In this document: piece by piece, positions 37,500-48,873 of the stretch
Position numbering within the stretch: position 1 is the stretch's first letter
How the letters are laid out: the number at the start of each line of letters is the position of its first letter
NCBI RefSeq assembly: GCF_001039355.2
Contig: NW_019775518.1
Coordinates: 246,947-310,946 of the forward strand
Source of the DNA: Lingula anatina
Taxonomy: Eukaryota > Brachiopoda > Lingulata > Lingulida > Lingulidae
Direction of reading: 5' to 3'
Length of the DNA stretch: 64,000 bases
Made by a program: the position numbers and the translations under genes
Notes under the pieces: generated by a model
Told to the model about the DNA's origin: nothing
The model's database searches: none
What the model saw: the letters and a program-made list of their open reading frames with translations, nothing else

Positions 37500-38653
37500 A
37501 TGGCAGCTAGGTACCAGGCGAGAGAGCTAGGAGAAAAGGAGGTGCGGCTTAGATTGGAAGAAGAGTTCAGCACCTTATCTGTCTCTGAAGCTTATCACAA
37601 ATGTTTAGTTATCGTCAACAAAGGGTGAGTCTGCATGATTGATTAGACAATTCATGTAATCTAGCTGTTCATTTCCTCATAATTCTGTTTTCCATTTGGA
37701 CAACTTTTTATCCGGTAAACATTTCAACTCATTTACCTTTTTTTTTCAGAAAAGAAGAAAGCAGGAAAAGAGATTCACGCAATATTGCAACCATTCGGAT
37801 GAACAGTCTAAAGCTTACAGAACTTTCTTCACCAGTTAGAATTATGGATTTTGGGGGAGGTATAGGAACCCCAATGGCAGCCATATGTAAAAGGCTTAAA
37901 GAACTCAACAAAGATGCCATCGTCAGCGTGGAAGAACCTCATGAAGAGTCCCTGCAGAAATACAAGAAATGCATTGAGAACTTGGATAATGCAACTCTGG
38001 ATGTGGCCTACTCTGGACGGTTCCAGGATTACTTCGGGAAGTCTGTGGAAGAGCTGAGGTCCATTGGAGCGTATCCCGAAGAATTGCAGGACAGGGTGCT
38101 TGCTATTCAATCTATGTATCATCTCACAAAGTGGTTTGATCCCTCCTCTGATCCGTATGAAGAAATCAGGCGAGCTGTCTTTGCCATGTATACCATCCTC
38201 AAGCCAGGGGGGATGATGTTAATGCAGTTGGATAGTGGGGACAACGCTTTTATGTGGAACACCACTGTGCACTGTTTTGAAATTCTTTTTCCTAATGATG
38301 TCATTAATCTAAAGAAGATAGATGAGGCTAGGCGGTCATTGCTATTTCAAGGCAAAATTGTGAATATGCTGAACGAATCATTTCCAAAATTTAAAGCTTC
38401 AATAAGTCACGAGGAGGGGAGGTGTGATTTTGTGCTTCCTTCACTTGCAGAGATAGGGGTCTCATCCTTCTTTACCTATTTTGACGGTCGGACAGGAGAC
38501 ACCTCCAAATTTGACCATCGTATGTTGTCATTCTGCATGAACTTCGTCCAGAGAGAAGGCAGCAAGTACGGCCTTTCCCAAGAAGGGGATGGAATGTGGC
38601 GGTTGTTAAATGTTACACACTTTATTACTATTAAGAAAGAAAAACAGATTTAA
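37500..38653 (+). CDS. HNMT-like SAM-dependent methyltransferase, gamma copy 1 (intact)
   Basis: Exon 1 is 37500-37624 (donor GG|GTGAGT) and exon 2 is 37750-38653 (acceptor TTTTTTCAG); 342 aa. Motif I reads MDFGGGIGTP, with SVEEPHEESL and ILKPGG in place. Gamma marks: exon 1 MAARYQARELGEKEV, KEESRKRDSRNI at the junction, the SSDPYEEIRRAVFAMYTILK region, FPNDVINLKKIDEARRSL and YFDGRTGDTSKFDH. It is the closest sister of the intact copy at 57298, and the flanks match on both sides. AATAAA at 38895-38900 is conserved in that sister (58720). The substrate is unknown; the enzymatic call rests on the SAM-binding motifs. Confidence 0.85.
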
Positions 38654-38679
38654 AACCCCTCCTCAACTTCCTTCTAGCA

Positions 38680-38830
38680 AATGGAGGCAAACGAGTACTG
38701 TGGATTTATGCTACCTTCCCTGGCCGAGGCCGAAGCCTGTATGTCTTTACTATGTACGGCAAAGAACGAACAGGAGACACGTCAAAGTTTAACCCTCGTA
38801 TGGTGTCACGGCCTCGACATGAACTAAATA
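38680..38830 (+). pseudogene. C-terminal remnant behind gamma copy 1
   Basis: About 40 nt after the gamma stop, GCAAATGGAGGCAAACGAG begins a degenerate copy of the last part of exon 2 (FMLPSLAEAEAC, then a shifted frame through GAGACACGTCAAAGTTTAAC). The same remnant follows the gamma copies at 53222 and 57298. It belongs to a different, alpha-like copy and is probably left by unequal exchange. Confidence 0.75.
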
Positions 38831-39047
38831 GTCATTGTATATTCAGTTTGACTAATATCCTGGTATAACTACATATTGCTTAATTTTGTTATGCAATAAA
38901 CTTAAATACATAGTTTAGTGACAAATGATACTAGAATAAGTGTGATACTAGTATAAGTGTAGACGGAATTTCAATTTTTTTAGGTTAAATTTTACTGTTA
39001 ATAGGGGAAAACCATCAGCACATCCTAATAATCTTCCTCCTTAAATT

Positions 39048-39830
39048 ATGAATATGCTGAACGAATCATTTCCAAAATTTAATTTTATATTTTGAATTTT
39101 ATATTTTATAATTTTGAATATTCATAAAATTGTGAATATGCTGAACGAATCATTTCCAAAATTTAAAGCTTCAATAAGTCACGAGGAGGGAGAAGGAGGG
39201 GAGGTGTGATTTTGTGCTTCCTTCACTTGCAGAGATAGGGGTCTCATCCTTCTTTACCTATTTTGACGGTCGGACAGGAGACACCTCCAAATATGCTGAA
39301 CGAATCATTTCCAAAATTTAAAGCTTCAATAAGTCACGAGGAGGGGAGGTGTGATTTTGTGCTTCCTTCACTTGCAGAGATAGGGGTCTCATCCTTCTTT
39401 ACCTATTTTGACGGTCGGACAGGAGACACCTCCAAATTTGACCATCGTATGTTGTCATTCTGCATGAACTTCGTCCCGAGAGAAGGCAGCAAGTACAGCC
39501 TTTCCCAAGAAGGGGATGGAATGTGGCGGTTGTTAAATGTTACACACTTTATTACTATTAAGAAAGAAAAACAGATTTAAAACCCCTCCTCAAGTTTATG
39601 CAGAAAAACGAAGTTCATGCAGAATGACAACATACGATGGTCAAATTTGGAGGTGTCTCCTGTCCGACCGTCAAAATAGGTAAAGAAGGATGAGACCCCT
39701 GTCTCTGCAAGTGAAGGAAGCACAAAATCACACCTCCCCTCCTCTCCCCTCCTCGTGACTTATTGAAGCTTTAAATTTTAGAAATGATTCGTTCAGCATA
39801 TTCACAATTTTATGAATATTCAAAATTATG
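39048..39830. repeat. Rearranged direct and inverted copies of the gamma 3' end
   Basis: The tail of gamma copy 1 (from AATATGCTGAACGAATC) restarts at 39048, 39136 and 39293. The last is nearly identical to 38370-38653 and runs to the same stop (39580). Then 39600-39830 repeats part of it in reverse complement, ending near a lone N (39840). Near-identity, inversion and the N point to an assembly scar rather than a natural array. Confidence 0.7.
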
Positions 39831-39840
39831 GCGTTCCATN

Positions 39841-39995
39841 ATGCTTCCAAATTTGACCATAGTATGCTGTCATTTTGCATTGACTTCGTCCAGAGAGAAG
39901 GCAGGAAGTATGGCCTTTCCCAAGAAGAGGACGGAATGTGGCGGATGTCAAATGTTACACACTTTATCACTATTAAGAAAGCCAAAGCTGTTTAG
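39841..39995 (+). pseudogene. Beta-type 3' fragment after a single N
   Basis: It starts inside exon 2 (SKFDHSMLSFCIDF) and is open to TAG at 39993-39995 with a beta-like end (KAKAV). The 5' part is missing at the N (39840). The following DNA to about 40440 is beta-type 3' flank. A whole beta gene may have been lost in assembly here. Confidence 0.75.
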
Positions 39996-40938
39996 GACTT
40001 TTCTTATCTTCAAAGAAAGAACTGTGAAAATAACAAAGTGTAAGGTTATTCTTATTCTTATTATTAATCAGGAAGTCATCGACACATTACATGGTGTACT
40101 GGTACTAGACACTTTAGATACATGTTTGGTTGTATCCGCTGTGATTAATTCTGTTTTCTATAATTTTCCCCATGCAAATCATTACCAAAAGGACGACAAA
40201 TGCTCAAAATTATTTTCAATTTGTTCTGTAGTTCTATTTTCTAAAAAGCATGATAGCACTATCATAATGGTACCCATTGTATTTCATATTGTTCAGAAAT
40301 TTCTCAGAAACGTGGTAATTTTATGTGAAATAATCAAGTACACGTATTCTGGGGGAAAAGGGCGGCTGCAGAGTTCAAATTGATATAATTTACCAATGTT
40401 TTTAACGTTGTTATTTAGTTAATATGGCTGACTTTTTTGGGGTGGAGAAGAGTGGGCTTCGTATCCGCGACACCCCCCCCTTCAAAAAATCCTCGACCTG
40501 CCCCTGAACTGTCTACTCAACGAAAACTGACACTTATAACAACACCGATGGCTTTGACAACCATATTGAGCAACAGTCTTTAAATAAACTCTTAGGCTTC
40601 GTTCACATGGAAAGTAAAAAAAAATCTATTCGCGGTATCTCCACAGCAGCCGGACACACAGTAATTGTAAAGGCGCGGTTTTATCTCCAGAAACCATGAA
40701 TATAATTATTTGACGATGTAGTGAACAAAACAGTGTATCAGTGTAATTTGCTTTTCACTTTTCATGTAACCGGTCTTCAAAGCATGTAAACCGCTTTGAT
40801 ATATACTTCTATCAATGAGAGATTAGTCACCAACATATTCCGTAGGTTTTTCATGTGTAGCGGAGTATGATAACAAACAGATTTTACTGTAGCTGAGCGG
40901 AGTGACTGATGAATGTGTCAGAAATGACTCAAGAATGA
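39996..40938. other. Beta 3' flank and unassigned spacer
   Basis: Sequence to about 40440 matches the 3' flanks of the beta copies at 29089 and 50590. The rest is AT-rich; a block near 40700-40880 recurs at about 48910-49090. No gene is seen. Confidence 0.55.
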
Positions 40939-41110
40939 CAGGCCAGTAACCAGCAATTTCAAAAGGGGAGGTGGGCTCTTTTTCCGAAAAACAATGGACC
41001 TTTTATCATGAAACCTTCGTGTACCTAGATAAAAGTTTACCCAGAGGGGACCTTTTCCGGCAAAAAGGGGATTCTTCCCCCCCCCCCGAGCCTCACTGGC
41101 TAGAGACCTG
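40939..41110 (+). mobile_element. MITE family 2 copy
   Basis: The ends are CAGGCCAGTAACCAGC and TGGCTAGAGACCTG, with the interior AGAGGGGACCTTTTCCGGC. The right half is repeated at 41294-41354 after an A tract and a lone N, probably a false duplication. Confidence 0.85.
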
Positions 41111-41236
41111 TCTAATGCTGCTTTTTGTTAAAACCCTTCACTTGCCAATTTCACATAGGTAACAACTGAGTGTATTTCAACAAAAGTTACAATATTTCGT
41201 TTTCTGTCCGATGAATTGTACCAGATTAGAGAAGAA

Positions 41237-41239
<3 letters not shown>

Positions 41240-41292
<53 letters not shown>

Positions 41293-41490
41293 NCCTTTTC
41301 CGGCAAAAAGGGGATTCTTCCCCCCCCCCCGAGCCTCACTGGCTAGAGACCTGTCTAATGCTGCTTTTTGTTAAAACCCTTCACTTGCCAATTTCACAAT
41401 AGGTAACAACTGAGTGTATTTCAACAAAAGTTACAATATTTCGTTTTCTAAGTCCGAAAAATGAATTGTACCAGAATTAGAGAAGAAGGT

Positions 41491-41553
<63 letters not shown>
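41240..41553. repeat. Two long A tracts flanking a near-identical ~200-bp duplication
   Basis: A tract 41240-41292, N at 41293, then 41294-41491 repeating 41052-41245 with few differences, then a second A tract 41492-41552. This looks like two alleles or two contig ends joined at an unresolved poly(A). Confidence 0.75.
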
Positions 41554-41555
<2 letters not shown>

Positions 41556-41790
41556 TGAGGTTGGAAGAAAAGTTCAGCTCCTCCACAATCTCTGAAGCTT
41601 GTTCAAATGTAATTATCCTCCACAATGGGTGATCTCACAACATTTATTGCTTGATTTGGTCATATAATGGACCCCTTTAAAAGAAATGTACGTAGCCACT
41701 AACATTTCTAAAAAGAGGGAGATATGAAAAGAGATTTTCTCAAATTCGAAACCATTCATGTGAACAGATACCCTAGGTTCTAAATTTCGG
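41553..41790 (+). pseudogene. Decayed methyltransferase relic 1 (exon 1 and start of exon 2)
   Basis: AGGTTGGAAGAAAAGTTCAG to CACAATGGGTGA aligns to exon 1. About 85 bp later, GATATGAAAAGAGATT with GAAACCATTCATGTGAACAG aligns to the gamma/delta exon 2 start. No open frame. The same relic, also behind a family 2 MITE, lies at 56553 and 61803. Confidence 0.75.
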
Positions 41791-43314
41791 TATTGCCAGC
41801 TCGTTCTTGATTTTATGTATTGCCCTCATCAGTAATACCGTAATTGTAAAGCTCACACGTGGAAAAGTATAATGAGCAAGCTAGGCTCAGGGTAGTGGAC
41901 AGAATGAAGTTAAAAGGATAACAACTGTTCATTTTGGCCAAAAAGAAAAAAAAAAAAAAGAAATAATAATGATAATAAAATAAAAAAATAAAATAAAATT
42001 AAAAAAAAAAAAATTTAAAAAAATTCCTGGGGTAAAGAACAACTTTCCCATACTTACCATTGGTAAATGAATCCATTTTTTCGATCAAAGTTAGTCCCTG
42101 TTTTTTTTTCTAAAAAGCATGTTTTTTGTTTTTTAATGACTTCTTAAGAGATCATTACAGAGCATAGCCATCTATGGAGGTCGTGTGATCTAATGACAAG
42201 TACAGATTTCAGAATAGTTGCAAAAGCTGTCGTTTTTGTGGTAAAATAAAATTTATTATATTTCCATGAGATGTTTACTATGTATTTATTGTAAAATATA
42301 AATCTCACACAAAGAGTTGTTATCCCTTTAAGGGGAATTCCTTTCCATTTCAAATTATGGATCTAGAACTTGTACAGAAAGCCCACTCTCTGACCAACGG
42401 TTAAGCTAGCAATATTATCCAAAAATTCTTAATGAAACAGTGTAATTTTGTATTCAGTTTGAGGAGCCCTTGATACCAGAGCACATCAAAGGATACTAGA
42501 ATAAGTGTAGGCGGAATTTCAAATGTTTTAGGTTAATTTTTTCTGTTAAATAAGGAAAACCATCTGCGCATCCTCATCATCTTCCTCCTTTCTGGCTACT
42601 GCATGAGCAGGCTATTCAACTTTTAAAAATCTTTCAGTGCTGTTTTGGGCTTTGTTTTCCTAATGGTTGTTTATTGTAAGTACTTGACACTTATTTACCT
42701 ATTCAGAACCTTATTTCATTAGAACGATTTTATTTCACAATCAGGTTAGGTTGTACTCTTTGCTGGACACGTGGGTCTTATTTGTGTTGTGTAAGAAACC
42801 GGTAGTGGTAATTTGTATGCGTTGTTGTATTCTCCCTTGTTATGAACCTTTAACGCATAACCCCAGTTATGAAGCAGTTACGTTACCAGCATTACATTTT
42901 ACAGAATGTATTATAATGCAGATCACGTAAAGAAATTATTTATACACAATGTCTCTTGCAAATATATGTCACACAAGAGAATGTTATATAATCAAATGTG
43001 GTAATGTACGACTGCGATGAAGCATTGTGTTTAATTTCTACTGAGATTTTTGAAGCATGGTTATAGTAGAATGATACTTCTGGGGAGTATAAACCTCATC
43101 CGTCCCTTAAAGGTTTTGAGGCATGTTGTCAGTGTGAAGTGGGTCAACTGCGCTGGAGCATCTACTGCGCTTGCGTGCAGGTGCCACCACAAAAATACAG
43201 GAAATACATGAAATGAAAATTGTGTCAGGATATAAAAGGGGTTTGAACTTGAATTTTGAAGTGTGTATCCCAGCATATTTTGGAGGAATTATCAATCAGT
43301 TCACAGTATTTCCG
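41791..43314. other. Spacer shared with 62010-63890, ending in an alpha 5' flank
   Basis: Sequence from about 42060 to 43060 is paralogous to 62030-62103 plus 62911-63840; the solo LTR at 62104 is absent here. The uninterrupted site is CATTACAGAGCATAGCC at about 42154-42170. From about 43060 an alpha-type 5' flank begins. No gene is seen. Confidence 0.65.
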
Positions 43315-44432
43315 ATGGCAGTCAGCTACCAGACTAGAAAACGAGATGACCAGGAGATGCGGCGTCGATTGGAAGAAGAGTTCAGCTCCTTGGATAACGC
43401 TGAAGCTTTAAACAAATGTGTAACCATTATCGACAATGGGTAGGTGTACTCCAATAATAAATCAATTCACCATTCGTCATTTGTTAATCTTTTTTCTTTA
43501 ATTAAGTATTCCAACTCCTTAACTTTTCAGAGTTGAAGAAGGTAAGAAACGCGGCTTAACAGACTTTGATAACGTCCGTGAAAACATCCTGAACCTATCA
43601 GAACTTTCTTCACCACTCCGAATTATGGATTTTGGGGGAGGTACAGGAACTCCAATGTCAGCCATTTGTAAAAGGCTTAGAGACCTCAACAAGAATGCCA
43701 TCGTCAGCATGGACGAACCTCATAAATAGTCCCTGAAGAAATACAAGATATGCATTGAGAAATTGGAGAATGCTACTTTGGATGTGGCCTACTCTGGACG
43801 ATTCCAGGATTATATCGGGAAGTCTGTGGAAGATCTGAAGTCCGTTGGAGCGTATCCTCATCAACTACAAGATAGGATGCTGTCCATACATTCTATGTAC
43901 CATGTTTCAGATTGGTTGGATGATTCTTGTGATCCTCATGAAGACATCAAGCGAGCTGTCTTTGCCATGTATACCATCCTCAAGCCCGGGGGTGTTGGTT
44001 ATAGAGTTTGATGGTGGGGAAAACGACTTCATTTGGAAAACCGCTCTGCGTTGTTTTGAGATTCTTTTTCCTAAAGAAGTCGTGAATTTCAGGAAGATAG
44101 AGGGGGCTAGGCGATCTTTGTTATATCAAGGAAAAATTGCAGATATCCTGGCCAAATCATTCCCAACCTTTACGGCTTCTGTACAGCACCTTGAGGCGAC
44201 CTGTGGTTTTGTGCTACCATCTCTGGCAGAGGTCGGAGTCTATGTCTTCACCATGTACTTCACAGGATTTACAGGAGACACGCCCAAGTTTGACCATCGT
44301 CATATATCATTTTTCATCGACTTCGTCCAGAGAGAGGGCAGCAAGTACGGCCTTTCCCAAGAAGAGGACGGAATGTGGCGATCGACAAATACTACTAATT
44401 TGATCACTATAAAGAAAGTTAAAAATGTCTAG
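43315..44432 (+). pseudogene. HNMT-like pseudogene, alpha type
   Basis: Exon 1 (43315-43439) is intact, and exon 2 starts at 43531 with motif I MDFGGGTGTP. TAG at 43727-43729 replaces codon 108 just after the SMDEP version of SVEEP. A two-base loss after CCCGGGGGT (~43992) shifts the frame, and the rest is open to 44432. Relative to alpha copy 1 the C-terminal half is well kept (KTALRCFEILFPKEVVNF), so inactivation looks fairly recent. Confidence 0.9.
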
Positions 44433-44439
44433 GCTTAAA

Positions 44440-44575
44440 TTGTCATACTACCTTCTTTGGCAGAGGTCGTAGCCTATGTCTCAATTATCTACTGTGACGG
44501 TTGGCCAGGAGACTCCTTCAAGTTTGACCATCGTATGTTGTCATTTTGCATTGACTTCGTCACCAGTTAATAACA
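44440..44575 (+). pseudogene. Delta-type C-terminal remnant behind the alpha pseudogene
   Basis: LPSLAEVVAYVSIIYCDGW, then FKFDHRMLSFCIDF, reads as the end of the delta gene at 47698 (LSSLAEVGAYVSIIFCDGW), stopping at TAA near 44570. The following flank also matches the delta copy's 3' flank. Confidence 0.8.
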
Positions 44576-46373
44576 TTATGGATGCATGTATATTTAGACC
44601 GTCAGGAGACTTATTTCATTATGTAGTAAGGGCCCTTACACATTAGACCCACAGGGGACATGCAGGTGCAGCTTTCATACATTTTGATAGAACTTGCCAG
44701 TATTTGCTAATCGCAGTGGTGTCGGGAAGCTAATGCTATGGACTTATTTTGCCTTGAATCAAGGTCTCATGCTTGGATTGGAAACCTGACTTTGGGGCTG
44801 TTTACCCAGGGGCACAGATTATTTTTCACAAGATATTCACAGATAAAGGGTCGGTCATTTTACTATATCTGACTCTGTGCTGAAATCTCCAGGTTGATTA
44901 CATGGCTGGTTATTGTCTGCATAACATCTCAAGCACTGTCATTTAACAGACCCAGGGCAAGTCTCTTTGACAACAATCAAGATAGTTAATTGGTCTGATT
45001 TAAATCATTTTCTCTTTTGTGACAGATAAAAATAGCCCCTTCTGAATAGCTTGTTAAAACATATTGAATATAACTGAGGAATCTCCTTTAATAGCTCCCT
45101 ACAGAACGGGCACAATGCTATCTACGCTAGTGCAGATTTTATTGCTTACATCTGACCAAAATTTACAGGGTGGCTTTTGGTCATTTTCCCTATAATATCT
45201 GCCTCCCTGGTACAGTCCACTGTATGAAGGCTTAATATGAAAACAAATACAGTGAATAAGATAGCATTATCATGTTCAGTTGTCAGTATAGGGATCAACA
45301 ACTTAAGTCCTTTGTATATATTCTATATATATACTATGCAGTTAATGACCAATTTATACCGTACCAGAAACTACTCGCAAAATCAAAAGCCATGATCCAG
45401 TTGTGGATTTCCAAGTTTCTAAAGCTATAATATCGGAAAATCTTTGTATTTTGCAATACAAGATATCGAATTTGAAGTAGAAAAAAGGTAAATAAATCTA
45501 TTATGCATTTCTGTAGTAGTACATTATAATACAGTGCGGGATATAAATAGCCTACTGGACAGAAGTATGACTCTCTTGGTGAAGTATATACGTTTTGACA
45601 GCAGCCTTCTACTTTATACGCACTTTGACTCGAAGAAAGTATTAAGTAACCTGCTTTAAGAACAAGTGGTACGCTGCTTTTTAAAATTATCAGAGTTTGT
45701 CATTTGCACGGTTTTTGTATCCTCTACTTCTTTATTAACAACTTTATAAACTTCAAAACATCAAAAAATACTCAAAAAAACATTAAAAATATAATCAGGG
45801 CATTAATTTGCAACTGTGCTTTTCCACTCCTAATTTTGTAATAGAGTGCGGTCATAATAAAACTACCCAGTACGACAGTTTCACTGTGAACTCACCCATA
45901 GTTGTTTACACCCTTTAGACAGTTTATTGGTATGCTAATGGCACCACAAGGAGTGTCATAACCTGCGTTTAGCGTTCAGAACATTACCTCTGTTACACAT
46001 GACATATATTGTACAGATATTAGAATTACTTCCCATAAATAGTCATGGGCACCTTTACAGAGTAGACCTAGTAATGGTTTTGATTGTTGACTGTTCGGAG
46101 CTATCTTAGAAGGGCGTAATTCAGAATACTTGCACGACCATCTGCTGTCAATTTCGGGACAGTGTGACACCATCCTTTTGGCATGGCTTTTTTTTTGTGA
46201 AAATAAATAATGTCAACGTATTTTCACATTTTCATAAAGCCTTATTTTTATAAACAGATTTGTAGTAATGCTTAAATGAATCGATGAAATGGACAAGCTT
46301 TCTTTTTTCAAGTATAAATCCCAGTTTACAGTTAAAAGGAGCTTTAGACCTTTTTATAGTAAAGAAACAGTAT
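44576..46373. other. Spacer containing a segmental duplicate of 49400-50130
   Basis: Sequence from about 44570 to 45300 matches about 49415-50130, including ACATGCAGGTGCAGCTTTC and GTGGTGTCGGGAAGC. The block about 45840-46010 resembles beta 5' flank, and 46030 onward is delta 5' flank. No convincing gene is seen. Confidence 0.6.
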
Positions 46374-47222
46374 CCCAGCAGGCATAGTGGCGTTGGATCA
46401 ACGTTGAAAACAGGTTGATACGTTGAATTGCCGTTGATCTACCTAAATTCAACGTAAAATCAGCGTTGATCCAGCCACGTCAAAACACCGTCATAATGTG
46501 ACGTTGACTCAACGTTGTATTTTGGTCATTGCAAGTCATGGATTGTAATTTAAAATATTAATTATTGAAAACGTGATACTTTGTTTATCAATACTGTAAC
46601 TAACTTTATCAAAATGATAAAAAGAGTATTTTAAAGTTAAAGTGACATTTGTTTTGTGTCTTTAGTGAACTAGTGAATTTTCTTAACTTGTAATATAGAA
46701 ATACATTCCAATAAACTTCCATGCAAGGTCAGCTAACACAAGGATGAATAAGTCGCTGTAAGTTTGATTGAGTGAAGTTAACAAAGTTGACAGTTCTTGG
46801 TACCCTGTTATAGATAAACTAAACCTTGGAAATTCTAACTTAAAGGCCATACATATATACCCCACATATATTTAGCCACCAAAATGTCCTACTGCTAAAT
46901 ACATCTAGGCTAAAGGAGTGTACCATGCTTAGGTGCAAAATATGCTTAGGAGCTAAATGCGTTAAAAAAATCAGACAAAGCAAGCACTTGGATGTTTTTA
47001 CAGTGTTCGTTATAATTGTGTACCTGTGTTTTGTACCAAATATAAAAAAATCAGGTCATTTTAATGTCTTTTCATGCAAGAATGTTGTCTAACAACTGGG
47101 GTTGATACAATGTTGTTATCTGACGTTGATCCAACTTTCAAATCCAATGTTTATCTAACGTCTTATAAACATTATGGTTCAACGTTGTTTCAACGTTAAA
47201 ACAACATAATTTGCCCGCTGGG
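46374..47222. mobile_element. 849-bp element with CCCAGC(A/G)GGCA ends and TCAACGTTGA-type repeats
   Basis: The termini are CCCAGCAGGCA and TGCCCGCTGGG. Both subterminal regions carry many GTTGATC/CAACGTT motifs in inverted arrangement. There is no transposase frame, so it is non-autonomous. The paralogous site at about 34675-34690 (ACTATATTTATGG) is uninterrupted, which fixes the ends and shows the element is younger than the segmental duplication. Confidence 0.85.
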
Positions 47223-47697
47223 TTTATTTATGGAATGGAAGAAAAAAAGCACATAAGAACACGTAAAGGTATATAACTGGCTAATTTTGTGTTATGGAAG
47301 TCCTTTCGGGTCATTTTATTACAAATTGAGGCGCCGAATCCTTTCTAGGGTAGGGTGCTTTGAGGGACATGGAGGATAAAACATAATATAAATGCTTCGC
47401 TGTATAAATTACAATGCAGATCACGTACCATTAAATGTTTGAGGCACGTAATCCATGTAAATGTGTATTAAACAAAGTAGAATGATGGAACAAACGGCCA
47501 CGGTGAGAGATTTATAGGCATTCAAAATTGGCCCGGGTGACCTCAGAAAAGTCTTTTTAAGCGGTCATCTGATATTGCTTTTTTGCTAAAGCACTTCACT
47601 TGTCGGACTCAGCTTGTATTCACTGGCAGAAAATTCCAAACTTCGTCTTGAAAAATTCAAAACATCTTTTGAAATTTTGTAAGACGAATCATTTCCG

Positions 47698-48873
47698 ATG
47701 GCAGGCAGCTACCAGAGAAAAGAACGATATGAACAGGAGATGCGACGTAAATTGGAAGGAGATTTCAGCTCCTTAACTGTCTCTGAGGCTTATCGCAGAT
47801 GTTTAAATATCCTTGAGAAAGGGTGAGTCCACATGATAACATTGATAATTAAATCAATTCACCTATTAATATAACAGTCCATTCACTTATAAAATTATTT
47901 TCTTTGGTTATCATTTTATCTTTTTTTATTAAACGAGCCATTCAACTTATTAATCCTCATTCATTTCAGAGTGGAAGAGGGCATGAAAAGAGGTTCCCCC
48001 AACTTTGAAACTATTCGTATGAACAGGATGAATTTAAAAGAACTTTCTCCACCAGTCCAAATTATGGATTTTGGGGGAGGAACAGGAACCCCCATGTCAG
48101 CCATATGTGAAAAGCTTCACGCTCTCAACAAAGATGCCATCGTCAGCGTGGAAGAACCTCATAAAGAGTCCTTGCAGAAATACAAGAAATGCATTGAGGA
48201 CTTGGATAATGCTACTCTGAATGTGGCCTACTCTGGACGGTTCCAGGATTACTTCGGGAAGTCTGTGGAAGAGCTGAGGTCCATTGGAACGTATCCTGAA
48301 GAATTACAGGACAGGGTACTAGCTATACATTCTATGTATCATCTTACACGTTGGTTGGATGATTCCTGTGATCCTCATGGAGACATCAAGCGAGCTGTCA
48401 TTGCCATGTATTCCATCCTCAAGCCCGGGGGTATGTTGGTTATAGAGTTAGATGGTGGGAAAAACGACTTCATTTGGAAAACCTCTCTGCGTTGTTGTGA
48501 GATTCTGTGTCCTGAAAAATTCGCCAATTTTAGGAGGGTAGGGGAAGCCAGGCGTTCTTTGCTATTTCAAGGCGGGATTGTAAATATTTTGAACGAAGCA
48601 TTCCCAATGGTGAAGGGTTTAATAACGCACGACGAGATCCCCAAAGGTTTTGTTCTATCGTCATTGGCAGAGGTCGGAGCCTATGTCTCAATTATCTTCT
48701 GTGACGGTTGGTCAGGAGACTCTTCCAAGTTTGATCATCGTATGTTGTCATTTTGTATGGACTTCATCCAGAGAGAGGGCAGCAAGTATGGCCTTTCCCA
48801 AGAAGAAGATGGAATGTGGCGATCGTCAAATATGACTCATTTTATCACTATTAAGAAAGCTCAACAGATGTAG
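47698..48873 (+). CDS. HNMT-like SAM-dependent methyltransferase, delta copy (intact)
   Basis: Exon 1 is 47698-47822 (donor GG|GTGAGT) and exon 2 is 47970-48873; 342 aa. Motif I reads MDFGGGTGTP, with SVEEPHKESL and ILKPGG. Delta marks: exon 1 MAGSYQRKERYEQEM with LEGDFSSL, VEEGMKRGSPNFETI at the junction, CEILCPEKFANFRRVGEAR and IIFCDGWSGDSSKFD. It is the only intact delta gene in the window; the other delta copy (35144) is dead. The last ~45 residues (CMDFIQREGSKYGLSQEEDG...) are almost the same as in the other subtypes, unlike the middle region. Substrate unknown. Confidence 0.85.

Noticed and set aside
41211-41402. Lysine-run and phenylalanine-run frames
   Set aside because: Translations of A and T homopolymers next to single Ns.
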